Shown: positions 1-7,597 of the stretch, piece after piece
Layout: each line of letters starts with the position of its first letter
Position numbering within the stretch: position 1 is the stretch's first letter
Assembly (NCBI GenBank): GCA_964466195.1
Contig: CAYXMQ010000004.1
Span: forward strand, 62,001 to 126,000
Reading direction: 5' to 3'
Length of the DNA stretch: 64,000 bases
Source: PFJX01 sp964466195
GTDB taxonomy: Bacteria > Pseudomonadota > Gammaproteobacteria > Burkholderiales > Thiobacillaceae
Program-made: the position numbers and the translations under genes
Notes under the pieces: model-generated
The model's input: only the letters and a program-made list of their open reading frames with translations
What the model was told of the DNA's origin: nothing
Databases searched by the model: none

Positions 1-535
1 TGATCACCGGCACGCCATCCACGCCCTTGTCAAGCATCACGGCCGCGATGCGGCGGATGTCGGTGATCGGTGCGGCGGCGACCACCGGGGTGGTCATGAC
101 ATCCCTGACCTGCCGCCGCCGGGCGGCGACGATCTGGCCATCCTCGACGTCGACCGCCGTCAGCAGGTCGCGCTCGCTGACCAGGCCGATCAGCGTCTGA
201 TCCTCGTCCACCACCGGCGCCTGGCGGATCCGGTTGTCGCGCAGGACCCGCCAGGCGTCGGCCACGGCGCGCTCCGGCGACACGACGATGACCGAGCGGC
301 TCATGATCTGATCGGCGTGATAGAGCGGGCCGCGTTCGATCTCGGCGGGCAGCATGCGCCGGTAGGCGCTCACGGCCTCTTCCCGCTGGTACGGGCTCGG
401 GGCGGCGACGCCGAGCTCCTCGTCTTCCCCGGCGATGGCGCGGCCTGGACGGGAACGGGCCAGGCCGTTGACGCGATCCAGCCTTTCGAGGGGGCCGCTG
501 AACACCCGACCCTGAATGCCTTGTACGTAGAACAT
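1..535 (-). CDS. CBS-domain protein, C-terminus outside window
   Basis: The reading frame starts at the ATG at 535, behind a strong AGGAGG ribosome site five bases upstream, and runs off the left edge, so only about 178 residues are visible. An N-terminal stretch of about 80 residues (starting MFYVQGIQGRVF) is followed by a CBS pair: the first repeat contains IMSRSVIVVSPERAVADAW and RQAPVVDEDQTLIGLVSERD, and the second begins VRDVMTTPVVAAAPITDIR. CBS pairs usually bind adenosyl nucleotides and gate an attached enzyme or channel, or act alone as energy sensors. It lies 9 bases after the cation ATPase gene on the same strand, so it is probably cotranscribed with it. Whether an extra domain follows the CBS pair cannot be seen. 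The domain call is firm; the role is not. Confidence 0.85.
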   Translation of the reverse strand, partial: MFYVQGIQGRVFSGPLERLDRVNGLARSRPGRAIAGEDEELGVAAPSPYQREEAVSAYRRMLPAEIERGPLYHADQIMSRSVIVVSPERAVADAWRVLRDNRIRQAPVVDEDQTLIGLVSERDLLTAVDVEDGQIVAARRRQVRDVMTTPVVAAAPITDIRRIAAVMLDKGVDGVPVI

Positions 536-544
536 GATGCCCTC

Positions 545-3193
545 CTATCTTCCTGCCATCCGGACGACGAGCTTGCGCACCTCGTCGAGCAGCAGCACGC
601 TGGAGGCCATGGCAGCCGCCACGAGCCATTCGAACGGCGTCAGGTCGACGGTGCTGAAGATCGCCTGCGCGGGCGCCCAGTGTACGGCGACGGCCTGCAG
701 GCCGAGCACCCCGAACAGGGCGAGCCAGAGCTTGCCGTTGGCGAAGAACTGGCGGTTGAAGGCGCTGCCGTGCTCGGTGCGGGCGTTGAAGATGTTGAAG
801 AACTGGAACAGCACGAAGGTGGTGAAAGCCAGCGTCATCGCCTTGGCCTCGCCGGACTGCGCCAGCCCCCAGGCATAGAGGGCGAGCGTGCCGACGGCCA
901 TGGTCACGCCATAGAGGCCGATGCGCCACATGCGGTTCCAGGACAGGATGGCGGCATCGGCCGGGCGCGGCGGATCGCGCATGATGCCCGGCCGCGCCGG
1001 TTCGACGCCGAGGGTCATGGCCGGCGGGCCGTCCATGATGATGTTGACCCACAGGATCTGGATCGCCGTGAACGGCGTGGCAAACCCCAGGAAGGGCGCG
1101 CCGAGCATGGTCAGAATGGCGCCGACGTTGGTGGAGAGCTGGAAACGCACGAACTTGACGATGTTGTCGTAGATCGTACGGCCCTCCTCCACGGCGCGCA
1201 CGATGGTGGCGAAATTGTCGTCGGTCAGCACCAGCGTGGCCGCCTCCTTGGTCACTTCGGTGCCGGTGATGCCCATGGCCACGCCGATGTCGGCCGCCTT
1301 CAGCGCCGGGGCGTCGTTGACGCCGTCGCCGGTCATGGCCACGACATGCCCTTTCGCCTGCAGCGCCTCGACGATGCGCATCTTGTGCTCGGGCGCGACG
1401 CGCGCGAAGACGGCGCTCTTCTCGACCAGCGCGGCGAGCTCCTGCCGGTTCAGGCCGTCGAGGTCGCGGCCTTCGTGCGCCTCGCCAGCAAGGCCCAGTT
1501 CGCGGGCGATGGCGGCGGCCGTGACGCGATGGTCGCCGGTGATCATCTTGACCTGGATGCCGGCGGCGCGGCAGGTGGCGATGGCCGCCTGCGCCTCGGC
1601 GCGCGGCGGATCGATGATGCCGACCAGCGCGTGCAGGGTCAGCTCCCCCACCCAGGGCAGCAGATCGCCGGCCGGATCGAAGTCCTCGGCCGGGATCGTG
1701 CGCCCGGCAAGCGCCAGCACGCGCAGTGCCGCGCCGGCCAGCGCCTCGTTCTCGGCCACATAGGCGGCGCGGCCCGCGGCGTCCAGCTCGACCGCCGCCT
1801 CGCCGTGCAGGTGGCGGCTCGAGCGCGCCAGCAGCACGTCCGGCGCGCCCTTGACGCAGACACGCACGCGCTCGCCGTCGTGGTGGAAGGTGGCCATGAA
1901 CTTGGCCGCCGAATCGAAGGGAATCTCGGCGATGCGCGGCAGATGCTCATTGGCGCTCTCCGCGTCCAGCCCGGCTTTCGCCGCCAGCGCCAGCAGCGCC
2001 CCCTCGGTCGGGTCGCCGATCAGTTCACCGTCGCGGATGCGCGCATCGACGCACAGCGCCGCCGGCAGCAGCACCTCGCGCAGATCCGCATCGCCCTCGA
2101 TGCGCCCTTCCGGGCCATAGCCTTCGCCGCTCACGTTGTGGCGATGGCCGTTGGCATAGAGCGCCCGGGCGGTCATCTGGTTGAGGGTCAGCGTGCCGGT
2201 CTTGTCGGAGCAGATCACCGTGGTGCAGCCCAGGGTCTCCACGGCCGCCAGCTTCTTGACGATGGCATGGCGCTGGGCCATGCGGTGCATGCCGAGGGCG
2301 AGCGTCACCGTCACCACGGCCGGCAAGCCCTCGGGAATCGCCGCCACGGCCAGCGCGATGGCGGTCATCGCGGTCTGCACCAGCTCGTCGCCGCGCATCA
2401 GGCCCATGACAAAAAACAGCCCGATCACCACGCCGGCGATGGCCGCCAGGCGCCGGCCGAGGCCGTCCAGCTGCAGCTGCAGTGGCGTCTGCCCTTCCGC
2501 GGTTTCGGCCAGCAGGCCGGCCAGCCGTCCCATCTCGGTGCGCATGCCGGTGGCCGTGACGACGGCTTCGAGCCGGCCGCGCGTCACCACGGTATTCATG
2601 TACAGCATGCAATGCCGTTCCGCCAATACCGACTCTTCCGCCACGGCATCAGGCCGCTTGGCGACGGCATGCGATTCGCCGGTCAGCGCCGCCTCGGCGA
2701 CCTCGGCACTGTGCGCGGAAAGGACGCGCGCATCGGCCGGTATGCGGTCGCCAGCCTCGAGCAGCAGGATATCGCCTGGCACCAGGCTGCCCGCCGCGAC
2801 GATCTGCACCGTGCCGTCGCGCTGCACCCGCGCGCTGGGCGCCAGCATGTTCTTCAGCGCCGCCAACGCGGCCTCGGCGCGATGCTCCTGGAAGAAGCCG
2901 AGACTGGCGTTCAGCAGCACGACGATGCCGATGACGATCGCATCCTTCAGATCGCCGATGGCGCCCGCCAGGACCGCCGCAGCGATCAGGATCAGCACCA
3001 GCAGGCTCCTGAACTGGTCGAGAAACTTGAGCCAGGCCGGCCGCGGCGGGCGCTCGGCCAGGCGGTTGGGGCCGTGGGCGGCGCGGCGCGGCGCGACCTG
3101 CTCGCCCTGCAGGCCGGCGGCGCTGGCGTCGAGCGCTTCGAGCACTGCTTCGGCGGGCAGGTGGTGCCAGGGGCGGTCGGGTTGCCGGCTCAT
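545..3193 (-). CDS. P-type cation-transporting ATPase (PMR1/SPCA-like, Ca2+/Mn2+)
   Basis: An 882-residue type II P-type ATPase that would pump a cation across the inner membrane at the cost of ATP. The N-terminal cation ATPase domain covers about residues 5-75. The actuator motif TGES is at 171, PEGLP of TM4 at 287-291, and the phosphorylation motif DKTGT has its aspartate at 330. Hinge motifs MITGDHR and MTGDGVNDAPALK follow further on. The TM6 stretch NIIMDGPPAMTLGVEP is like that of yeast PMR1, which favours Ca2+/Mn2+ over Na+/K+ or H+. A GTG at 3238 would add 15 residues but has no ribosome site; the ATG at 3193 has GGCGGA at a good distance. It precedes the CBS gene in the same operon. 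Substrate is inferred from motifs only. Confidence 0.9.
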   Translation of the reverse strand: MSRQPDRPWHHLPAEAVLEALDASAAGLQGEQVAPRRAAHGPNRLAERPPRPAWLKFLDQFRSLLVLILIAAAVLAGAIGDLKDAIVIGIVVLLNASLGFFQEHRAEAALAALKNMLAPSARVQRDGTVQIVAAGSLVPGDILLLEAGDRIPADARVLSAHSAEVAEAALTGESHAVAKRPDAVAEESVLAERHCMLYMNTVVTRGRLEAVVTATGMRTEMGRLAGLLAETAEGQTPLQLQLDGLGRRLAAIAGVVIGLFFVMGLMRGDELVQTAMTAIALAVAAIPEGLPAVVTVTLALGMHRMAQRHAIVKKLAAVETLGCTTVICSDKTGTLTLNQMTARALYANGHRHNVSGEGYGPEGRIEGDADLREVLLPAALCVDARIRDGELIGDPTEGALLALAAKAGLDAESANEHLPRIAEIPFDSAAKFMATFHHDGERVRVCVKGAPDVLLARSSRHLHGEAAVELDAAGRAAYVAENEALAGAALRVLALAGRTIPAEDFDPAGDLLPWVGELTLHALVGIIDPPRAEAQAAIATCRAAGIQVKMITGDHRVTAAAIARELGLAGEAHEGRDLDGLNRQELAALVEKSAVFARVAPEHKMRIVEALQAKGHVVAMTGDGVNDAPALKAADIGVAMGITGTEVTKEAATLVLTDDNFATIVRAVEEGRTIYDNIVKFVRFQLSTNVGAILTMLGAPFLGFATPFTAIQILWVNIIMDGPPAMTLGVEPARPGIMRDPPRPADAAILSWNRMWRIGLYGVTMAVGTLALYAWGLAQSGEAKAMTLAFTTFVLFQFFNIFNARTEHGSAFNRQFFANGKLWLALFGVLGLQAVAVHWAPAQAIFSTVDLTPFEWLVAAAMASSVLLLDEVRKLVVRMAGR

Positions 3194-3245
3194 GTTGGTT
3201 CCGCCGTTTGTTGAGGAGGTGTCCTCTTGAGCAAGCACAGGGGGA

Positions 3246-3635
3246 CTAGGCCTCCGGGACGCCTTGCCACAGCATGTCGAAGCCCAACTCGAAAGTGTTG
3301 GTGGTCATCTCGGCCAGGGCATCGAATTTCTCCTTGAAGGCCTGGTCCGCGTGGGACTTTTCATGCTGTTCAAAAGAGGTCCAGTAAGTGACGATGGCAA
3401 TGTCGTAATCGGGTTCCTTGACCGGGTTGACCGAGCCTTCCTGGCTGATGAAGCCGGAAAACGAGAATACCTGGCCGGCAATGAAGCCGCCGGACGCGTT
3501 GCCGTAGGTCTCCTTGACGACATGGCACATCTCGCCGAGCGCCAGTTCGATGTCGGCGACGGTGACGCCGGGTTTCAGCTTGACGCCGTTGAACAGCATC
3601 TTGCTGCCGAAGGGGATGCTAATGGGATGGAACAT
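3246..3635 (-). CDS. Small conserved protein, possible dimeric alpha-beta barrel
   Basis: A 129-residue protein starting MFHPISIPFGSK, with an excellent AAGGAGATAACC ribosome site before the ATG at 3635. An upstream in-frame start at 3683 is less likely because it has no such site. The pattern of alternating strands and helices, and the segment DIAIVTYWTSFEQHEKSHADQ, resemble antibiotic-biosynthesis-monooxygenase-like (dimeric alpha-beta barrel) proteins, where the motif 'YW.s.e.h..h...' is common. That is a resemblance, not an assignment. No signal peptide or membrane segment is seen. It lies 52 bases upstream of the P-type ATPase start on the same strand, within the stress cluster. I do not recognise a specific function. 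Confidence 0.7.
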   Translation of the reverse strand: MFHPISIPFGSKMLFNGVKLKPGVTVADIELALGEMCHVVKETYGNASGGFIAGQVFSFSGFISQEGSVNPVKEPDYDIAIVTYWTSFEQHEKSHADQAFKEKFDALAEMTTNTFELGFDMLWQGVPEA

Positions 3636-3730
3636 GGTTATCTCCTTTCCCGTTTCCGTCCCAGGCGGGTCCGGAAACGGCATGAATGATGTGCAATGAG
3701 ATTCAGCTGGGCTGATCCCCGGAGGCTGGC

Positions 3731-4411
3731 CTACTCGCTGCTGTTGGCGAAGCCGAGCAGTTGCAGCAGGCTCGTGAAGAGGTTGAAGATCGACACGAAC
3801 AACGTCACGGTGGCCAGCACGTAGTTGGTCTCGCCGCCGTGGATGATCTGGCTGGTCTCATAGAGGATGAGACCAGCCATCAGCAGCACGAAGGCGGCCG
3901 AGACGGTCAGCGACAGGGCCGGGATCTCGAAGAAGATCGCCGCCAGGCCGGCGAGGAAGGCCAGCAGAATGCCGACCATCAGGAAGCCGCCCATGAAGCT
4001 GAAGTCCTTCTTCGTCGTCAGCGCGTAGGCCGACAGGCCGACGAAGATGACGGCGGTGGCGCCCATCGCCTGCATGACGATCTCGCCGCCGTTGGGCAGG
4101 CCGAGATAACGGCTGATGATCGGGCCGAGCGTGTAGCCCATGAAGCCGGTGAGGGCGAAGACCAGGCCGACGGCCCAGCCGCTGTTCTGCATCTTGTGGA
4201 TGGCGAACAGCAGGCCGAAATAACCGACCAGCGTGATGAGGATGCCGGGGTGCGGCAGCTGGAGGGCTGCCGACGCACCGGCGGCGACGGCGGCGAACAG
4301 CAGGGTCAGCGACAGCAGCACGTAGGTGTTGCGGATGACGCGGTTGCTGGCGAGGATCGATTCGCTGCCGCCGTGTGGCAGGGCGATGGCGTGGGGTTTC
4401 ATGGCGTTCAT
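3731..4411 (-). CDS. Bax inhibitor-1/YccA family membrane protein
   Basis: A 226-residue protein with about seven hydrophobic helices after a 25-residue polar N-terminus. The order of helices, GYFGLLFAIHKMQNSGW near the second and third, GYTLGPIISRYL, and the near-C-terminal LILYETSQIIHGGETNYVLA followed by a last helix ending FNLFTSLLQLLGF, fit the YccA/BI-1 (TMBIM) family. Members are inner-membrane proteins; E. coli YccA protects substrates from FtsH, and relatives behave as pH-gated calcium leaks. Its place beside a Ca2+-type ATPase makes a calcium or membrane-stress role reasonable, but this is inference. The ATG at 4411 follows AAGGAGACTGAA. Confidence 0.9.
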   Translation of the reverse strand: MNAMKPHAIALPHGGSESILASNRVIRNTYVLLSLTLLFAAVAAGASAALQLPHPGILITLVGYFGLLFAIHKMQNSGWAVGLVFALTGFMGYTLGPIISRYLGLPNGGEIVMQAMGATAVIFVGLSAYALTTKKDFSFMGGFLMVGILLAFLAGLAAIFFEIPALSLTVSAAFVLLMAGLILYETSQIIHGGETNYVLATVTLFVSIFNLFTSLLQLLGFANSSE

Positions 4412-4463
4412 TTCAGTCTCCTTTGCAGGACAGTTGCATTGCTTGATGTGCCGGAAACAGTTT

Positions 4464-4817
4464 TCAGGAGGAGCCCGATGCCTGTTCCCATTCGAATGTC
4501 GGCAGCGGGCCGAATTCCCGCCGCCGGGAAAGGCGGCGCTCCAGGGTTCGGGCGGCGCGGTCGATCGCTCGGTCGATGGCGATGTGGATATCCTCGGCGG
4601 TATCCTCGATCACGATGTCGCGCATGCCGGGCAGGGGAATGCGCAGTTGGCAGCGTTTGTCGCTGCCGCCGCGCGGACCATTGATGTCCGTGAAGCGCAG
4701 CATGACCTTGCGCACCTCGTGACCAGACCAGTCCAGGCCAAAATGCAGCCGTTTCTCGGCATGTGTCCGCAGACCCTGCGTCAACTCGAGGCCATGGGCA
4801 CGAATCTCTACTTTCAT
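4464..4817 (-). CDS. Ribosome hibernation promoting factor / RaiA-like (S30AE) protein
   Basis: A 117-residue protein, the size of short HPF/YfiA proteins that bind the 30S subunit at the mRNA/tRNA sites and silence ribosomes in stationary phase. Visible family features are the first strand MKVEIRAHGLELTQGLRTHAEKR (split by the usual 'l...l..y...Kl' pattern) and the second half RDIVIEDTAEDIHIAIDRAIDRAARTLERR (shown here only as landmarks), where the helix carrying 'D.y.AID.a..kl..ql' is expected. The start at 4817 has AAGGAGAGCGGA just upstream; a start at 4865 would have none. It lies 52 bases before the Bax-inhibitor gene, same strand, and is divergent from the LysR gene. Confidence 0.85.
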   Translation of the reverse strand: MKVEIRAHGLELTQGLRTHAEKRLHFGLDWSGHEVRKVMLRFTDINGPRGGSDKRCQLRIPLPGMRDIVIEDTAEDIHIAIDRAIDRAARTLERRLSRRREFGPLPTFEWEQASGSS

Positions 4818-4921
4818 TCCGCTCTCCTTGATTGTCAGACGACGCCTGCAGGATAGGGCTTGCAATCATGTTAAAAAAGGCGAACTCTTCTTACAAACAG
4901 TTCGGTAAAAGGCGAAGTGAC

Positions 4922-5818
4922 ATGAACCTCAGACACCTGCGCAATTTCTGGACCGTGGCCCGCATGGGCGGCGTCACCAAGGCGGCCGAGCGGCTCAACC
5001 TGACCGCGCAGACGGTGAGCGGGCAGCTGCGCCAGCTCGAGGAGGAACTCGGCACGGCGCTGTTCCGTCCCGCTGGAAGAGGGCTGGAACTGACCGAGGC
5101 CGGCCGCATGGCCCTGTCCTATGCGGACGAGATCCTTCAGCTCGGCGACGAAATGAAGTCGGTATTGGCGTCGCGTCAGCGCCAGCCGCTGCCACTGCTG
5201 CGGGTCGGCATCACCGACGTGGTGCCGAAAACACTCACCTACCGACTGCTCGAGCCTGTCGTCGGCATGGCGCAGCCCGTTCGTCTCGTTTGTCGTGAGG
5301 GCCACATCGACATGCTGCTGGCGGAGCTGGCTTTGCATCGCCTCGATCTGGTGATCGCTGACCGGCCGATGCCATCAGGGCTTGCGATCCGGGGCATCAG
5401 CCACAAGCTGGGCGAAAGCGGGCTGGCGTTCTTCGGCACCCCACGCCTTGTTCCAGAAAAATCTGAATTTCCGGCTTGCCTTCATGAATCACCAGTACTC
5501 CTTCCTGGTGTCGGCGCGATGGTCAGAGGACATATCGATCGCTGGCTCAGCGAACATCGCTTGTCGCCACAGATCGTCGGTGAGTTCGACGATGGGGCGC
5601 TGATGAAAGCCTTTGGCCAGGCCGGCGCCGGATATTTCCCCGCACCAGCATTCCTGGCCGATGAAATCTGCTCGCGCTACGAGGTGCGCTGCCTCGGCAT
5701 AACGGATGCAATCCAGGTAGGTTTCTGGGGAATTTCCGTCGAACGGCGCATCAATCATCCGGCCATCAAGGTTGTAATTGAGGCAGCGCGCTCCTTGTTT
5801 TGTATGGGGCCAAGGTGA
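4922..5818 (+). CDS. nhaR: NhaR-type LysR-family transcriptional regulator
   Basis: A 298-residue LysR regulator. The N-terminal winged helix-turn-helix (about residues 1-60) begins MNLRHLRNFWTVARMGGVT and contains ERLNLTAQTVSGQLRQLEEE. The effector domain follows from about residue 90 (PLLRVGITDVVPKTLTYRLLEPV). This arrangement and the sequence LRVGITDVVPK match NhaR, which in E. coli responds to Na+ and Li+ and activates nhaA and pga. No Na+/H+ antiporter gene is in the window. The gene points away from the hpf/Bax-inhibitor/ATPase genes, so the 104-base gap (4818-4921) may hold shared promoters and its binding site. The chosen ATG follows GGCGAAGTGAC; an earlier in-frame start at 4832 would overlap the divergent gene's leader. 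Target genes are not known. Confidence 0.85.
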   Translation: MNLRHLRNFWTVARMGGVTKAAERLNLTAQTVSGQLRQLEEELGTALFRPAGRGLELTEAGRMALSYADEILQLGDEMKSVLASRQRQPLPLLRVGITDVVPKTLTYRLLEPVVGMAQPVRLVCREGHIDMLLAELALHRLDLVIADRPMPSGLAIRGISHKLGESGLAFFGTPRLVPEKSEFPACLHESPVLLPGVGAMVRGHIDRWLSEHRLSPQIVGEFDDGALMKAFGQAGAGYFPAPAFLADEICSRYEVRCLGITDAIQVGFWGISVERRINHPAIKVVIEAARSLFCMGPR

Positions 5819-5937
5819 AGATGTCAGGAGCCCAAGCTTCTCTTGCTGTTGCGGAGCAATAGTGCGTGACGGTCAATCTTCTCAAGTACCCGTCGTGGAT
5901 TCTCTGTGAACCGCCCCGAGTGACTGCTCGGCGCAGA

Positions 5938-6056
5938 CACCTGCCCTTGAACCTTGAACAATCGACCGGCAACCATGAGGCGGTAGCGAAAGATGGTCGA
6001 AGGCAAAAGCGGACACTCCCGAGGTTCCTGCATGTGATCCAGCATTCCAGTCCCAA
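5938..6056 (-). pseudogene. Possible remnant of error-prone DNA polymerase (DnaE2/ImuC) C-terminus
   Basis: On the minus strand one frame reads GLECWITCRNLGSVRF and, after a shift of frame, STIFRYRLMVAGRLFKVQGQ. In DnaE2 the C-terminal OB-fold region has the order 'GLv..RQ.PGsA.GV.F.tLEDETG..N.iVWp..F.ryR.....ar.L.v.G.vQ'. The two fragments match the first and last parts of this pattern in the right order, with the middle lost to frameshifts. No start, no stop in register, and no neighbouring imuA/imuB. This is by eye and the match is short, so it is tentative. Confidence 0.3.
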
Positions 6057-6207
6057 TGACTGACACGCGTGATGCGGAGACAACTTAGCCATTCTCTTGG
6101 ACTGTCAGGCCACCCCACACTGTCCTTTGCGTACTGGAACTGCTATCCCTCCAGCGCCGTTTGGGCGCAAGCTCACGATGTTCCACGCCATGACACCGGG
6201 AATACAC

Positions 6208-6229
6208 GCGAAACGCCGTGGGGACGCCA
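6208..6229 (+). other. tRNA 3'-end-like remnant, copy 1
   Basis: The bases CCGTGGGGACGCCA at the end of this stretch have the look of a tRNA acceptor 3' strand with discriminator G and an encoded CCA; the preceding T-arm is degenerate and no D or anticodon arm precedes it. It is followed directly by the hairpin at 6239-6264. A similar pair (tRNA end plus related hairpin) in the same orientation lies at 12515-12583. It cannot encode a working tRNA. Confidence 0.35.
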
Positions 6230-6238
6230 GTAAAAAAC

Positions 6239-6264
6239 AACGGCTTGCAGCGATGCAAGCCGTT
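6239..6264. repeat. Perfect 11-bp hairpin, dispersed copy 1
   Basis: AACGGCTTGCA and TGCAAGCCGTT form an 11-base-pair stem around the loop GCGA. It is preceded by AAAAAACA on the plus strand, so read on the minus strand it is a hairpin followed by a T run, as in an intrinsic terminator. A near-identical hairpin, with the same flanking AAAAACAAC, is at 12558-12583. Confidence 0.7.
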
Positions 6265-6532
6265 TGTGACGTGGCTTGATGGCCTTCCCGGCCAAAGCCG
6301 TTGAATCAAACTCGCGCATCTTGCGAAGCAAGGCGGCGGCTAGATCATGCATGACCATTGTTGTTGTCTGCGGGGGGATGCGCAGCTCCTGGATAACCCC
6401 TCTCTGCCAGCGCAGCGGCACATCGCCATCGCGGTAGAACGTCGTCAAGACACCTTCAGGCCCAAACGAGGTCGGTCGAGATGCACGGAGTCCAACGGGT
6501 TAAGCTGCCTCCTGTTTTGCAGTGTCGTGCTG

Positions 6533-6570
6533 AGTAAAACGGCAGGCGACGGATAGCCCGATCCGCCTGC
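6533..6570 (-). terminator. Rho-independent terminator-like hairpin after the cyclase gene
   Basis: GCAGGCG-AC-GGAT and ATCC-GCCTGC pair around a short loop between 6542 and 6570. On the minus strand the stem is followed by CCGTTTTAC. It lies about 120 bases past the stop of the diguanylate cyclase gene, where the two-gene operon would end. Confidence 0.5.
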
Positions 6571-6691
6571 TCCCGGGTTTAAAAACGTCGAACCCCAATT
6601 TTCTCAACCGGCCTGACTCGGCCCAGCCGGATATTCGATTGGCGCATGACCGAGGAGACCGGACTCGCCTTCGAATCGATCGTCGCCGCGC

Positions 6692-7597
6692 TCAGCTGCA
6701 GACTTTGTTTCGCCCCGCCGCCTTGGCTCGATACAGCTTTTGGTCGGCCTGTTCGAGCAAGACCACCGGCGTCACGTCGGCGCCGGGCACGATGCTGGCC
6801 ACGCCCACGCTGATGGTCACGACATCGGCGACGGGGGAATGGCCGTGGGGCAGCCGCAAGGCCTCCACGTCGTGGCGAAAACGCTCCGCGATCTGCAGCG
6901 CGCCGTCGGCCTCGGTTTCCGGCAGGAGGGCGACGAACTCCTCGCCGCCGTAGCGGGCGACCAGATCCGCGGGCCGCTCGACCACGTTCACCAGGGCCGT
7001 GGCCACCTGCCTCAGACAGGCGTCACCGGCGCCATGGCCCAGGTGATCGTTGTAGGCCTTGAAATGGTCGATATCCAGCATGACCAGCGCGATGGCGGCG
7101 CCGGCACGCTGCGCCCGCCGCCACTCCACCTCCAGGGCCTCGTCGAAGCGGCGCCGGTTGGGGATGTTGGTCAGCCCGTCCAGCAAGGCGCGGGACTCCA
7201 GCAGATCGGTCTTCAACTTGAGATCGATGTGGTTGCGGACCCGCGCCGCCACGATGGGCAGATGAAAGGGCTTGGCGATGTAGTCCACCGCGCCCAGGCG
7301 CAGGCCCTGCTCCTCGTCCACCACGTCGCTTTTGGCCGTAACGAAGATCACCGGGATGCTTTTGGTAGCGGGATCCTCCTTGAGGCGACGGCAGACCTCA
7401 TAGCCATCCATGCCGGGCATCATCACGTCCAGCAGGATCAGATCCGGTTTCCCCTTGGCGATCACCTCGAAGGCCACCTTGCCGCTGGAGGCCACCTTGA
7501 CCCGGTAATCGGCGCGCAGCGCCTCCGCCAGAACCTGGATGTTGGTGGGGGTGTCATCCACGATCAGGATGAGGGGTTTGCTGGTTTTATCAGGCAT
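6692..7597 (-). CDS. Response regulator with GGDEF diguanylate cyclase domain
   Basis: A 301-residue two-domain protein. Residues 8-125 are a receiver domain with the acidic pair DD, phospho-acceptor Asp57 in LILLDVMMPGMDG, and the conserved Lys in AKPF. Residues about 140-300 are a GGDEF domain with the active-site loop RYGGEEF, preceded at the usual spacing by RPAD, an RxxD product-inhibition site. It should therefore make c-di-GMP under control of phosphorylation and be feedback-inhibited. The ATG at 7597 overlaps the last eight bases of the hybrid kinase gene (which ends at 7590), implying translational coupling; the kinase is the obvious phosphate donor. Longer in-frame starts lie inside the kinase gene and are unlikely. 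Confidence 0.92.
   Translation of the reverse strand: MPDKTSKPLILIVDDTPTNIQVLAEALRADYRVKVASSGKVAFEVIAKGKPDLILLDVMMPGMDGYEVCRRLKEDPATKSIPVIFVTAKSDVVDEEQGLRLGAVDYIAKPFHLPIVAARVRNHIDLKLKTDLLESRALLDGLTNIPNRRRFDEALEVEWRRAQRAGAAIALVMLDIDHFKAYNDHLGHGAGDACLRQVATALVNVVERPADLVARYGGEEFVALLPETEADGALQIAERFRHDVEALRLPHGHSPVADVVTISVGVASIVPGADVTPVVLLEQADQKLYRAKAAGRNKVCS

Larger units (their letters stand above)
5819..6691. other. Gene-poor stretch with degraded coding remnants
   Basis: About 870 bases with no intact gene. All open frames here are short and lack ribosome sites. It holds a DnaE2-like scrap on the minus strand (about 5938-6056), a tRNA-3'-end-like scrap with a perfect hairpin (6208-6264), and a terminator-like hairpin serving the minus-strand diguanylate cyclase gene (6533-6570). 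The rest shows nothing I recognise. Confidence 0.6.

Noticed and set aside
317..3214. A 965-codon open frame on the plus strand, antisense to the P-type ATPase gene
   Set aside because: Composition (Arg/Gly/His/Gln-rich, no domains) is that of a mirror frame of a high-GC gene; the opposite strand has all P-type ATPase motifs.
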